The position numbers and the translations under genes were made by a program. Positions 35,218 to 43,422 of a stretch of DNA of 64,000 nt are shown piece by piece. Source of the stretch: Clostridiales bacterium CCNA10 (GTDB lineage: Bacteria > Bacillota > Clostridia > Oscillospirales > Oscillospiraceae); contig AP018533.1 in the NCBI GenBank assembly GCA_003573975.1, forward strand, positions 2,232,001 to 2,296,000, read 5' to 3'. The notes under the pieces are model-generated. The model had not been told where the DNA came from. It worked only from the letters and a program-made list of their open reading frames with translations, and did not search any database. The stretch's first letter is position 1, and every line of letters begins with the position of its first letter.

Positions 35218-35538
35218 TCACCTTTTCTTCTTGTCCGCCACCAGAACGATCTTATTCTTCAGGTCCTTCTTGTGGCTGGGGCGGTACAGAACAAATTTTG
35301 TGCCGATGACCTGCACCACCTCGCTGCGGGTCCGGGGGGCCAGGGCCTCCGCCGCCTCCCGGGCGGACATGAGGGAGGTCTCCAGCACCCGGCCCTTGAT
35401 GAGCTCCCGGGCCTCCAGAGCCTCGTTGGCCTGCTGCACCAGGTTGTCCCCAATGCCTTCCTTGCCCACAATCAAGATCGTATCAATGTTGTTCGCCAGG
35501 CCGCGCAGCTGGGCCCGCTGTTTGCTTGTCAATTCCAT
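35218..35538 (-). CDS. yhbY: CRM-domain RNA-binding protein YhbY (YqeI)
   Basis: 106 aa behind AAAGGAG. A single CRM domain: LTSKQRAQLRGLAN at the start, then the GxxG-type loop VGKEGIGDNLV, and GTKFVLYRPS near the end. It binds pre-50S rRNA in ribosome assembly. The C-terminus is Lys-rich. It precedes nadD in the conserved clostridial order, here separated by a membrane-anchored gene and a hairpin cluster. Confidence 0.93.
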   Translation of the reverse strand: MELTSKQRAQLRGLANNIDTILIVGKEGIGDNLVQQANEALEARELIKGRVLETSLMSAREAAEALAPRTRSEVVQVIGTKFVLYRPSHKKDLKNKIVLVADKKKR

Positions 35539-35559
35539 ATTTTATCTCCTTTATGTGTT

Positions 35560-35769
35560 CTATTCATGCCCGGAGGAGGACCCATAGTATTTCCGTACCT
35601 TTTCCAATGCGCCACGCTCTACCCACTCCTCTGTGAACCCACAGGAAAGGCACACATACCGTTCCAATCTTGCCCCTCCGAAACCGACGGGAAAGGAATT
35701 GTACCGTCCTGGCTCCACAATTCCGATCTCCGGTGAGCCGCACTTCGGACAGTGTTTTGTATTCCGCAT
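35560..35769 (-). CDS. Small zinc-ribbon protein
   Basis: 69 aa from ATG at 35767-35769, behind GGAGGAG. Two CxxC pairs (CPKCGSPEIG and CLSCGFTEEW) about 30 residues apart form one zinc ribbon. No partner or reaction is known. It lies between rdgB and yhbY with short gaps, so it is part of the same transcript. Confidence 0.72.
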   Translation of the reverse strand: MRNTKHCPKCGSPEIGIVEPGRYNSFPVGFGGARLERYVCLSCGFTEEWVERGALEKVRKYYGSSSGHE

Positions 35770-35800
35770 AAAATCTCCTCCCGGCCAGACACTTATTTCT

Positions 35801-36391
35801 TTATTTCTTCAAATACGCCTCCAGCTTGACCTGAAATACCTCCAGCGCTTTTCCCCGGTGGGAGATGGCGTTTTTCTCCTCCGCCGTCAGCTGGGCGAAG
35901 GTCTTTTTCAGCGGCGGCACGAAAAACACCGGGTCATAGCCGAAGCCGCCCTCCCCCTGGGGGGCGAAGGCGATGGTCCCAGGGCACTCCCCCCGGGCGG
36001 TGAGCACGTCCCCATTGGGGAAGCAGCAGGTGATGACGGACACAAACTTTGCCGTCCGGGGCATCTGGCCTTTCATGTTCTCCAGCAGCAGCCGGTAGCG
36101 GCCGGTATCGTCCAGCCCCTCGCCGCCGTAGCGGGCGGAGTACACCCCCGGCGCTCCGTTCAGCGCGTCCACGCACAGGCCGGAGTCGTCGGCAATGGCG
36201 GGCAGGCCGCTGGCCTCCATCACCGCCCGGGCCTTCAGCAGGGAATTTTCCTCAAAGGTGGTCCCCGTCTCCTCCACCTCCACGTCCACGCCGGCCTCCG
36301 CCTCAGAGCAGACCTCAGTGCCAAGGTGAGACAGGATCTCGTTCATCTCCACCAGCTTTTTCTTGTTTTTGCTTGCCAGTACCAGCTTCAT
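35801..36391 (-). CDS. rdgB: XTP/dITP diphosphatase (RdgB/HAM1)
   Basis: 196 aa behind AGAGGAG. It removes non-canonical purine triphosphates. The signature is complete: VLASKNKKKLVEM at the N-terminus, TFEENSLLKARAVMEASGLPAIADDSGLCVDAL in the middle, and GGFGYDPVFFVP and SHRGKAL near the end. It is directly downstream of rph, as in many Firmicutes. Confidence 0.96.
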   Translation of the reverse strand: MKLVLASKNKKKLVEMNEILSHLGTEVCSEAEAGVDVEVEETGTTFEENSLLKARAVMEASGLPAIADDSGLCVDALNGAPGVYSARYGGEGLDDTGRYRLLLENMKGQMPRTAKFVSVITCCFPNGDVLTARGECPGTIAFAPQGEGGFGYDPVFFVPPLKKTFAQLTAEEKNAISHRGKALEVFQVKLEAYLKK

Positions 36392-36407
36392 ATTATTTCT
36401 CCTCTGC

Positions 36408-37124
36408 TTATACGCCCAAGATCTCTTTCTGGACCGCCTGAAGCCGCCGGATACCCTTCTCGCACAGCTCCACCAGCTGCCGCTGCTCGTCCAGTGTGAA
36501 GGGGCGCTCCTCGCCGGTGCCCTGGATCTCGATGAGGCGGCCCTGGTCGTCCATGACGCAGTTCAGGTCCACCATGGCGGCGGAGTCCTCCTCATAGCAC
36601 AGGTCCAGCAGGGGCACATCGTCCACGATACCGGCGGACACGGCGGCCACATAGCCGCTGATCGGATACTCCGCCAGTTGTCCAGCCTCCATCATCTTCC
36701 GGAAGGCCAGCATCATGGACACGAAACCGCCGGTGATGGAGGCGGTCCGGGTCCCTCCATCCCCCTGGAGCACATCACAGTCGATGGTGATGTTCCAGGG
36801 GCCCAGCTTCTTCATGTCCACCACAGAGCGCAGAGCCCGGCCGATGAGCCGCTGGATCTCGGCGGAGCGGCCGTTGAGCTTCAGCTTGGAGATGTCCCGG
36901 CGGGACCGCTCCCGGTTGGCCCGGGGGAGCATGGAGTACTCGGCGGTGACCCAGCCCTCCCCCTCGGGGACGTGGCGGGGCGGCCTGTCCTCCACGCTGG
37001 CGGTACACAGCACATGGGTGTTGCCGCAGCGGATCAGGCAGGACCCCTCTGCGAATTTGTTGATATTGGGGATGATCTCCACCGGGCGGAGCTCATCCTG
37101 CTTTCTTCCATCAATGCGTGTCAT
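36408..37124 (-). CDS. rph: Ribonuclease PH
   Basis: 238 aa, normal length. A phosphate-dependent 3'-exonuclease that trims tRNA 3' ends. Motifs include RIDGRKQDELRPV, YSMLPRANRERSRRD and DCDVLQGDGGTRTASITGG. It is the first gene of the rph-rdgB-zinc ribbon-yhbY series; GAGAGGAAG precedes the start. A TACAAT-like -10 is upstream but no good -35 was found. Confidence 0.96.
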   Translation of the reverse strand: MTRIDGRKQDELRPVEIIPNINKFAEGSCLIRCGNTHVLCTASVEDRPPRHVPEGEGWVTAEYSMLPRANRERSRRDISKLKLNGRSAEIQRLIGRALRSVVDMKKLGPWNITIDCDVLQGDGGTRTASITGGFVSMMLAFRKMMEAGQLAEYPISGYVAAVSAGIVDDVPLLDLCYEEDSAAMVDLNCVMDDQGRLIEIQGTGEERPFTLDEQRQLVELCEKGIRRLQAVQKEILGV

Positions 37125-37271
37125 GGATAACTTCCTCTCTATTTGTCGTATTGTATCATAATCCGGGCTTTGAAGCTATGGATAGAGTGTAAATTCAGTC
37201 GTAACTCTCAGAATGATTACCCGCCTGGGCGTTCTCTGCCCGTTACTGGGCAAGCTTCATAACAGGTACCC

Positions 37272-37297
37272 GGGGCGGCGCAGAGGCCGCCCCCTAC
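37272..37297 (+). repeat. REP-like hairpin with CTAC tail
   Basis: GGGGCGGC (37272-37279) pairs with GCCGCCCC (37286-37293), followed by CTAC. It lies between ftsY and rph. Confidence 0.65.
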
Positions 37298-37302
37298 GCA
37301 AG

Positions 37303-37331
37303 CCTAATTCCTAACTCCTAATTCCTAACTC
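37303..37331. repeat. CTAATTCCTAAC-type short repeat
   Basis: Two tandem copies of CCTAATTCCTAACT at the end of ftsY. The same sequence type is at 24923-24946, also at the stop of a gene. Confidence 0.5.
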
Positions 37332-38199
37332 AAATCAGGGCCTGCGCAAACTCCGCCGCGTTGAAGGGCTTCAAATCGTCGATGCCCTCGCCCACGCCGG
37401 CGTACTTCACCGGCACACCCAGCTCCTTGGCGATGGCAATGGCGATGCCTCCCTTGGCGGTCCCGTCCAGCTTGGTCAGGACGATGCCGGTGATCCCGGC
37501 GGTTTCCTTGAACTGCTTGGCCTGAATCAGGCCGTTCTGTCCGGTGGTGGCGTCCAGTACCAGCAGAGTCTCCCGAGCACAGCCAGGCAGCTCCCGGTCA
37601 ATGACCCGGGAAATCTTATTCAGCTCGTTCATCAGATTCTGCTTGTTGTGCAGCCGCCCGGCGGTGTCCACCAAAACCACGTCGGTGTTCCGGGCCTTGG
37701 CGGCGGATGCGGCGTCAAAGACCACGGCGGCGGGGTCCGCCCCCTCGTGCTGTTTGATGATGTCCACGCCGGCCCGGTCGGCCCATACGGTCAGCTGGTC
37801 GGCGGCGGCGGCACGGAAGGTGTCAGCGGCACAGAAGAGTACCTTCTTCCGTTCGGCGCGCAGCTGGCTGCCGATCTTTCCGATGGTGGTGGTCTTGCCC
37901 ACCCCGTTCACCCCGATGAACAGCACCACAGAGGGCCGGGTGGACAGATCCAGTCCGGCGTCCCCCACGGTCATGGCGTCAGCGATGCAGCGGCACATAC
38001 AGGCCCGCGCCTCCTCCACCGTCTTGATGTGCTCCTCCTTCACCCGGCGGCGCAGCTCCTCCACAAGCTCCAGGGTGGTGTCCATCCCCGTGTCCGCCAG
38101 GATCAGGGACTCCTCCAGTTCGTCGTAAAAGTCGTCGGTGAGTTCAGAGCCGAAATTGGCAAAAATATTGATTTTTTTCAGTTTGTCAAAGAAACCCAT
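37330..38199 (-). CDS. ftsY: Signal recognition particle receptor FtsY
   Basis: 289 aa. Only the NG domain is present, with no acidic A domain, the short form common in Firmicutes. P-loop [15 protein letters not shown] (about 94-108), [27 protein letters not shown] and [10 protein letters not shown] are the SRP-GTPase motifs. It docks the SRP-ribosome complex at the membrane. In related genomes it follows smc; here RAYT and two zinc-ribbon genes lie between. Confidence 0.96.
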   Translation of the reverse strand: MGFFDKLKKINIFANFGSELTDDFYDELEESLILADTGMDTTLELVEELRRRVKEEHIKTVEEARACMCRCIADAMTVGDAGLDLSTRPSVVLFIGVNGVGKTTTIGKIGSQLRAERKKVLFCAADTFRAAAADQLTVWADRAGVDIIKQHEGADPAAVVFDAASAAKARNTDVVLVDTAGRLHNKQNLMNELNKISRVIDRELPGCARETLLVLDATTGQNGLIQAKQFKETAGITGIVLTKLDGTAKGGIAIAIAKELGVPVKYAGVGEGIDDLKPFNAAEFAQALI

Positions 38200-38214
38200 G
38201 GTTTTGTTCCTTCC

Positions 38215-38523
38215 TCAAAAAATAGTATTCTTTGCGCCGCACACCGGACACTTAGGATAGTCGCAGTCATAGCGCACGCTGCAGTTTGAACAAGTAATCT
38301 GGGACAGTTCTCCTTCCGGCCTCTCGCCCTGCCCCTCAAAGGCATCCCCCTGAAAGAACTCCAGCTTTCCGCAGTCTGGGCAGCGGAGCACGACCACGTC
38401 CATGGCTCCGGCCAGAAGATTTCCCCAGTCCCCGGTGATCCAGCCCGTTTTACCCAGCTGGAGATACTCCCGCCGGCAAAACTCCATCCGCCTGCCACAG
38501 CGCAGACAGTTCAGGTCTTTCAT
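38215..38523 (-). CDS. Zinc-ribbon protein C
   Basis: 102 aa from ATG at 38521-38523, one base after the stop of the upstream gene, so coupled translation is likely. CxxC pairs: CLRCGRRMEFC, CPDCGKLEFF, CSNC and CPVCGAKNTIF. The order (N-terminal ribbon, a hydrophobic middle, second ribbon, third ribbon) recalls proteins A and B in the pyr operon, but the C-terminal FPWQKKK tail is absent. The function is unknown. Confidence 0.7.
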   Translation of the reverse strand: MKDLNCLRCGRRMEFCRREYLQLGKTGWITGDWGNLLAGAMDVVVLRCPDCGKLEFFQGDAFEGQGERPEGELSQITCSNCSVRYDCDYPKCPVCGAKNTIF

Positions 38524-38524
38524 G

Positions 38525-38833
38525 TCACCGCTCCACCTTTTCTCCACAGAATGGACAGAACTGCCCCCACTGGAAGCTGTCGGTCATCTCCTCCCCGCAG
38601 AAGGGGCAGAACGCGGGCCCCTGGTCCGCCTGGCCATCTCCGGCGGGCTGCTCCTGGGACTGGCTCTGGGATTGGGAGGCAAACGCCTCAGGGTTCAGCC
38701 GCTCCGGGGGGACGACCTGCGCCAGCATGGCGAAGATCATCTTGACCACGATAAACAGTACAATGATCAGGGCGATGCCGCCCACAATGGGCAGCCAGCT
38801 GTTTTTCTTCTTCTCGTTTTCGTTCTCGTTCAC
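38525..38833 (-). CDS. Membrane-anchored double-CxxC protein
   Basis: 102 aa from GTG at 38831-38833, 6 nt after GGAGG. An N-terminal Asn/Glu/Lys-rich stretch is followed by one membrane segment (WLPIVGGIALIIVLFIVVKMIFAML, about 12-36), a Gln/Ser-rich linker and a C-terminal pair FCPFCGEEM and FCPFCGEKVER that can bind one zinc. Its Shine-Dalgarno lies inside the last codons of the RAYT gene. The function is unknown. Confidence 0.7.
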   Translation of the reverse strand: MNENENEKKKNSWLPIVGGIALIIVLFIVVKMIFAMLAQVVPPERLNPEAFASQSQSQSQEQPAGDGQADQGPAFCPFCGEEMTDSFQWGQFCPFCGEKVER

Positions 38834-39345
38834 GGTGTACCTCCAAAGTATTCGTCCCCGCCCCACCGGGCGGGATTCTGGTCGATATAGGTCCAGTGGA
38901 ACAGAAAGTCGTTTTCGTCTCTGACGATGTGTTCATGGTAACTTGTCTGCCAAAGCTTTTCCCCCTGTCTCCCGGTTTTCATATTCTGTTTTCGGGTCGT
39001 TAGGGACTTGAACACACCCATTATCTGCATCAATGTAGGGTGGGGGCTTGCCCCCGCCGTCTCATCCCTCAGCATAAGCAGCAAATGTATGTGGTTAGGC
39101 ATGATCACATATTTTTCAAGCCTCACCGTCGGAAAACGCATTGGCAGGGCCTCCAGTTCCTCCTTTATGATCTGTCCGCAGGCCGTCAGGTGAATCTCGG
39201 CGGGGGCAAGCCCCCGCCCTACGGGATATGAGATCTCTGAGAGAAGATTTTTCCGTCCTGCTGTACAAACTGTGACAAAATACGCTCCCTTCCGGCTATA
39301 ATCATAATTTTTCAGCCGAGTATGCTTGCGATTTGGGTATTCCAT
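38830..39345 (-). CDS. REP-associated tyrosine transposase (RAYT, IS200-like)
   Basis: 171 aa, a usual length for the family. The HUH motif is IMPNHIHLLL and the likely nucleophilic Tyr is in TSYHEHIVRDENDF. The C-terminus YIDQNPARWGGDEYF is typical of RAYTs. Such enzymes cut and join short REP hairpins. Two REP-like hairpins lie inside its own frame (39035-39058 and 39199-39222), read as AGASPHPT and GRGLAPAE. The stop overlaps the next start as GTGA. The ribosome binding site is weak. It is embedded between smc and ftsY. Confidence 0.85.
   Translation of the reverse strand: MEYPNRKHTRLKNYDYSRKGAYFVTVCTAGRKNLLSEISYPVGRGLAPAEIHLTACGQIIKEELEALPMRFPTVRLEKYVIMPNHIHLLLMLRDETAGASPHPTLMQIMGVFKSLTTRKQNMKTGRQGEKLWQTSYHEHIVRDENDFLFHWTYIDQNPARWGGDEYFGGTP
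39035..39058 (-). repeat. REP-like hairpin inside the RAYT gene (1)
   Basis: On the minus strand GGCGGGGGC AA GCCCCCACC followed by CTAC. The same unit appears at 39199-39222 in the other orientation. Confidence 0.7.
39199..39222 (+). repeat. REP-like hairpin inside the RAYT gene (2)
   Basis: GGCGGGGGC AA GCCCCCGCC followed by CTACGGG on the plus strand. It shares the GGGGGCAAGCCCCC core with 39035-39058 and a related GGGGCAAGCCCC core with 35074-35096. Confidence 0.7.
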
Positions 39346-39349
39346 ATCA

Positions 39350-39420
39350 TCACCGGAGCTTCAATTCCTTTTCCACGTCGTTCAGGTCGATGGTCAGCAT
39401 CCGCGACACGCCCTGCTCCT
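39350..39420 (-). pseudogene. Second, diverged copy of the smc 3' end
   Basis: About 70 bp, 64 of 70 bases identical to the last 70 bp of smc (39603-39672). It encodes EQGVSRMLTIDLNDVEKELKLR and a stop in the same frame. Of six differences five are silent and one changes Asn to Asp. It ends abruptly at 39420/39421. It lies directly upstream of the RAYT start. Confidence 0.85.
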
Positions 39421-39601
39421 TCGTCGGCGCAAAGTCCGCTTTTCCTCAGAACGCCCTACCGGGCATTCCTCGCCCGCTTCCTTGCGCCTCCTCTCCAAAC
39501 CGAACCCGCTTCGCTGGGCTTCGGTTTGGTATTCCTCCTTCTCTGGGAACACAGCCGAACGCTCAGCTTGGTCCCATTGCCACGCGGCGTGCTCTACGGC
39601 G
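39421..39601. other. Unassigned segment between smc and its partial copy
   Basis: About 180 bp with no supported gene. It contains a short hairpin (ACCGAACCC around 39504 with GGGCTTCGGT). At its right edge is a 19-bp inverted copy (39588-39606) of an internal smc sequence (39677-39695). Confidence 0.5.
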
Positions 39602-42600
39602 TCACCGAAGCTTCAGCTCCTTCTCCACATCGTTCAGGTTGATGGTCAGCATCCGCGACACGCCCTGCTCCTGCATGGTGACGCCGTAGAGCACGTCGGC
39701 CTCCTCCATGGTGCCCCGGCGGTGGGTGATGACGATGAACTGAGTCTTTTCTGACATCCCCCGCATATACCGGGCAAACCGGACCACATTATTGTCGTCC
39801 AGGGCGGCCTCGATCTCATCCATGACCACAAAGGGGGTGGGGCGCACCTTCAAAATGGAGAAGTACAGGGCAATGGCCACAAAGGCCTTCTCTCCGCCGG
39901 ACAGCAGGGTGATGGTTTTCAGCGCCTTTCCGGGGGGCTGGACCTTGATCTCGATGCCGCAGTTGAGGATGTCATCCGGGTCCTCCAGCTCCAGCGTGGC
40001 CCTTCCGCCCCCGAACAGCTCCTGGAAGGTCTGGCCGAAGGACTCGTTGATGCTCTGGAACTCCCGGCTGAAAATGGTATTCATCTCGCCGGTGATCTGC
40101 CCGATGACCTCCTCCAACTCCCTCTTGGCCTTCTCCACGTCGTCCCGCTGGTCTGTGAGGTAGGTATAGCGCTCATTTACCCGCTGGAACTCCTGGATGG
40201 CTCCCACATTCACACTGCCCAGGGCGGAGATCCCCTTCTTCAGCTCGGCGATGCGGCGGCTGGCTTTTGGAACAGACTCGATCTCCACCCGCTGGCGCTT
40301 GGCCGCCTCGTGGGAGAGCTCATAGGTCTCCCACAGCTTGTCCAGTAGCTGTTTTTCGTCCAGGGCCGCAGCCATCTTTTTCTGCTCCAGGCGGGACACC
40401 TCCCCGCCCATGGCCAGCAGCTCCCGGTTTTTCTCCTGTCCCTCCCGGGTGGCTTTGACCCGCTCGCCCTCCAGGGCCAGCTTCTCCTCGTTCAGTTCGG
40501 CGATCCGGCCCTGCTGCTCCTGAGTTTCCCGGGCCAGCTCCTGGAGCTGGCCTTCCTTCTCCCCGATCTCCCGGGCAAAGCCCTCGTTTTTCTCCTGATA
40601 GTCCCCGATCAGGGCCCGGCTCTGGTCCTGGTCGCCGGCCAGATCCCGGCGCAGGCACTCCAGTTCCTCCAGCCCGCGGGCGGTGGCCTCACGCTCCGCC
40701 TCCAGGGCGGCCAGCCCCGCCGTGAGCTGGGAGAGCTCCTGGGTCAGGGTCAGCGACCGCGTCTGCAAATCGCTCTGGCCCCGGGCCTTACCATCCGCCT
40801 CGCTCTTCAGGGCGGCGGCCTCCCCCTCCAGTTCCCGAATCCGGTCCCGGGCGTGCTGGGTGTCCCGCTCGATCTCGCCGGTGCGGCTCTGGAGCTGCCC
40901 CAGCTCGCTGCGCTGGTTCTCCCGCTGCTCTTTTAGGGAGGCAGCCACGCTGCGGCAGTGCTCCACCTGAGCCTCCGCCTTCAGCACCGCGTCCTCCCAC
41001 TCCCGGAGCTGCGCCTGGGCGCTCTCCAGTTCATAGGCGGCCCCCTTTGCCTCCCGCTCCGTCTCCTCCAGGGCCCGTTCCGCCTGCTCCAGCTGCTCCC
41101 GCAGGCCGGCGCTCTGGACATTCAGCCGCTCCAGCTCGTTGGCCCGGCTGAGGATCCCGGCGCTGCGGCTGGCGGAGCCGCCGGTCATGGAACCTCCCGG
41201 ATTGAGCACCTGGCCGTCCAGGGTGACGATCCGGAACCGGTAGCCATACCGCCGGGCGGCCGCGATGGCCGCATCCAGATCCTCCATCACCGCTACACGC
41301 CCCAGTAGATTGGAAAACACAGCCCGGTACCGGGGATCAAACTGGACCAGCTGGTCCGCCACCCCCACAAAGCCGGGCTCCCTGGACAGGCTCTCCGCCT
41401 CCCGCAGTTCGCCGGGCCGGATGGAGCTGAGGGGCAGGATGGTGGCCCGGCCTCCGTCCCGCCGCTTCAGATACTGGATGACGGCCTTTCCGTCCTCCTC
41501 CCGGTCCACCACCAGGTTCTGCATTGCGCCCCCCAGCGCGGTCTCAATGGCCACTGTGTACTGGTCCGGCACATGGAGCAGTCCGGCCACCGGGCCGTGG
41601 ATGTGGTGCAGCGTCCCCCGCTGGACCTCCCCCATGACCAGCTTGACCGCCTTGGAGTACCCCTCGTGGAGCTTCTCCATCTCGGTGAGCATTCGGATCC
41701 GGGCGGTCAGGGCATTTTCATCCATCTTGAGGCGGACATGGCGCTCTCTGGCCTGCTCCGCCTTCTTTTTCCGCCCGTCCAGCCGTAGGGTGTAGCCGGA
41801 GATCACGTTTTTCACTGCGTCCCGCTCATCCCGGGCCTCCCGCAGCGTCTTCTCCGCGGCGGAGGACTCCGCCCCCGCCTCCTCCTGCCGCCGGTCCAGC
41901 CGGCTGAGCTCCTGGCGCACTGCCTCGTCCCGGTCCAGCACCTCCTGGGCGGCGGCGGCCAGGGCGGACAGCAGGGCCTTGGCCTGATGGGCGTCGGCCG
42001 TCTTGACCGACTCCTTCCCCCGCAGCTCCTCCAGCTCCCGGGCCAGAGTCCCCGCCGAGCGCAGGGCCTCCTGGGCGGCGGCGTCTTTCTCCTCCCTCTC
42101 TCTCCGGGCCCGCTCCAGCTGCCCGTCGATCTCTGCCAGGCGGCCGCTCCGCTCCGCGATCTGGCCGGAGAGGCTGTCCTGCCGCCCCTCCCGCTGTTCC
42201 AGCTCCTCCTGGATGCGGGCCGTATTCTCCAGATTGTGCTGGATGCTGCTTTTCAGCACCGCGATGGAGGACTCCAGCTCCCGGACCGTGGCCTCCCTGC
42301 CCTGGATGGCAAAGCGCAGCCGGTCGGCCTCCACCTCTTTTTCCCGCATCTGAGCCGAGAGCGCCTCCGCCGCGCCAAAGCACTCCTCCACCGCCCGCTC
42401 GGCGGCCTCCTTTTGACGGACCGCCTCTTTATAGTCGGTCTCCAGCTTGATGCTCCCCGCCCGGAGCCGCTCCAGCGTATCCAGCCACACAGAGATCTCC
42501 AGCCCCTTCAACTCGTCCCGGAGGATCAGAAACCGCTTGGCCCGTTCGCTCTGCTCCCGGAGGGGCTCCACCTGGAGCTCCAGCTCGTCGATCTTGTCGT

Positions 42601-43174
42601 TGATCCGCAGCAGGTTCTCGTCTGTGCGCTCCAGCTTCCGTTCCGCCTCCTCCTTCCGGTGGCGGAAGCGGGAGATCCCCGCGGCCTCCTCGAACATCTC
42701 CCGGCGGTCGGTGGACTTCACCGACAGGATCTCATCGATGCGCCCCTGTCCGATAATGGAGTAGCCCTCCCGGCCCAAGCCGGTGTCCATAAACAGCTCG
42801 TTGACGTCCCGAAGACGGACTGAGCGGCGGTTGATGTAGTACTCGCTCTCTCCGGAGCGGTAGTACCGCCGGGTCACCATGACCTCGCTCTCATCCATAT
42901 CAAAGATATGGGCGGTATTGTCCAGCACCAGGGACACCTCGGCATAGCCCGTCTGCTTCCGCCTGGCGGTACCGCCGAAGATCACATCCTCCATTTTGCC
43001 GCCCCGGAGGGTCCGGGTGGACTGCTCCCCCATGACCCAGCGGATGGCGTCGGAAATATTGGATTTTCCCGACCCGTTGGGCCCGACGATGGCGGTGATG
43101 TCCTCGCCGAAGGTCAGGACCGTCTTGTCCGGAAAGGATTTGAACCCCTGGATCTCAAGCGCCTTTAAGTACAA
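39602..43174 (-). CDS. smc: Chromosome segregation ATPase Smc
   Basis: 1190 aa from TTG at 43172-43174 (MYLKALEIQGFKSF, the usual family start), 6 nt after GAGGTG; a GTG three codons upstream overlaps that site. Walker A GPNGSGKSN is at 31-39. Long coiled coils flank a hinge near residues 500-680 (GPVAGLLHVPDQYTVAIETALGG and GYRFRIVTLDGQVLNPGGSMTGG). The C-terminal head has the ABC signature LLSGGEKAFVAIALYF and Walker B VVMDEIEAALDD. Core of the ScpAB-SMC condensin. It is intact despite rearrangements at its 3' end. Confidence 0.96.
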   Translation of the reverse strand: MYLKALEIQGFKSFPDKTVLTFGEDITAIVGPNGSGKSNISDAIRWVMGEQSTRTLRGGKMEDVIFGGTARRKQTGYAEVSLVLDNTAHIFDMDESEVMVTRRYYRSGESEYYINRRSVRLRDVNELFMDTGLGREGYSIIGQGRIDEILSVKSTDRREMFEEAAGISRFRHRKEEAERKLERTDENLLRINDKIDELELQVEPLREQSERAKRFLILRDELKGLEISVWLDTLERLRAGSIKLETDYKEAVRQKEAAERAVEECFGAAEALSAQMREKEVEADRLRFAIQGREATVRELESSIAVLKSSIQHNLENTARIQEELEQREGRQDSLSGQIAERSGRLAEIDGQLERARREREEKDAAAQEALRSAGTLARELEELRGKESVKTADAHQAKALLSALAAAAQEVLDRDEAVRQELSRLDRRQEEAGAESSAAEKTLREARDERDAVKNVISGYTLRLDGRKKKAEQARERHVRLKMDENALTARIRMLTEMEKLHEGYSKAVKLVMGEVQRGTLHHIHGPVAGLLHVPDQYTVAIETALGGAMQNLVVDREEDGKAVIQYLKRRDGGRATILPLSSIRPGELREAESLSREPGFVGVADQLVQFDPRYRAVFSNLLGRVAVMEDLDAAIAAARRYGYRFRIVTLDGQVLNPGGSMTGGSASRSAGILSRANELERLNVQSAGLREQLEQAERALEETEREAKGAAYELESAQAQLREWEDAVLKAEAQVEHCRSVAASLKEQRENQRSELGQLQSRTGEIERDTQHARDRIRELEGEAAALKSEADGKARGQSDLQTRSLTLTQELSQLTAGLAALEAEREATARGLEELECLRRDLAGDQDQSRALIGDYQEKNEGFAREIGEKEGQLQELARETQEQQGRIAELNEEKLALEGERVKATREGQEKNRELLAMGGEVSRLEQKKMAAALDEKQLLDKLWETYELSHEAAKRQRVEIESVPKASRRIAELKKGISALGSVNVGAIQEFQRVNERYTYLTDQRDDVEKAKRELEEVIGQITGEMNTIFSREFQSINESFGQTFQELFGGGRATLELEDPDDILNCGIEIKVQPPGKALKTITLLSGGEKAFVAIALYFSILKVRPTPFVVMDEIEAALDDNNVVRFARYMRGMSEKTQFIVITHRRGTMEEADVLYGVTMQEQGVSRMLTINLNDVEKELKLR

Positions 43175-43247
43175 CTCGCACACCTCATTCTTGCCGGAGC
43201 CGTCTCCCTGCCTCCATTTGGCCGGATGGGCATAAAAATAGATTATA

Positions 43248-43276
43248 ATTATAGCAAAAAAACAGTCGGATTGCAA
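43248..43276 (-). promoter_or_regulatory. smc promoter
   Basis: Minus-strand TTGCAA (43271-43276), 17-bp spacer, TATAAT (43248-43253). It lies between smc and the IS3 element, so the insertion leaves smc with its own promoter. Confidence 0.7.
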
Positions 43277-43377
43277 CTTCTTCCAGGACGTCTTTTACCC
43301 TCGCTTTTTGGGCCCAGGATGCAAAAGGACCCTCTCTCGTCCACTGAACCGGTCCAGTAAAAACGGACAGTGACAAA

Positions 43378-43418
43378 AGCCCCCCTGATGTAGGAAAATA
43401 GACTACATCAGGGGGGCT
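43378..43418 (+). promoter_or_regulatory. Hairpin hiding the ribosome binding site of the IS3 orfA
   Basis: A perfect 16-bp stem: AGCCCCCCTGATGTAG (43378-43393) with CTACATCAGGGGGGCT (43403-43418), loop 9 nt. The GGGGGG that serves as Shine-Dalgarno (43411-43416) for the ATG at 43423 is inside the right arm. Confidence 0.75.
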
Positions 43419-43422
43419 TATT

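Noticed and set aside
43175-43276. Longer Smc start (frame open to 43276)
   Set aside because: The added residues come from the AT-rich promoter; the -10 and -35 boxes lie inside them, and the family start MYLKALEIQGFKSF has its own Shine-Dalgarno.
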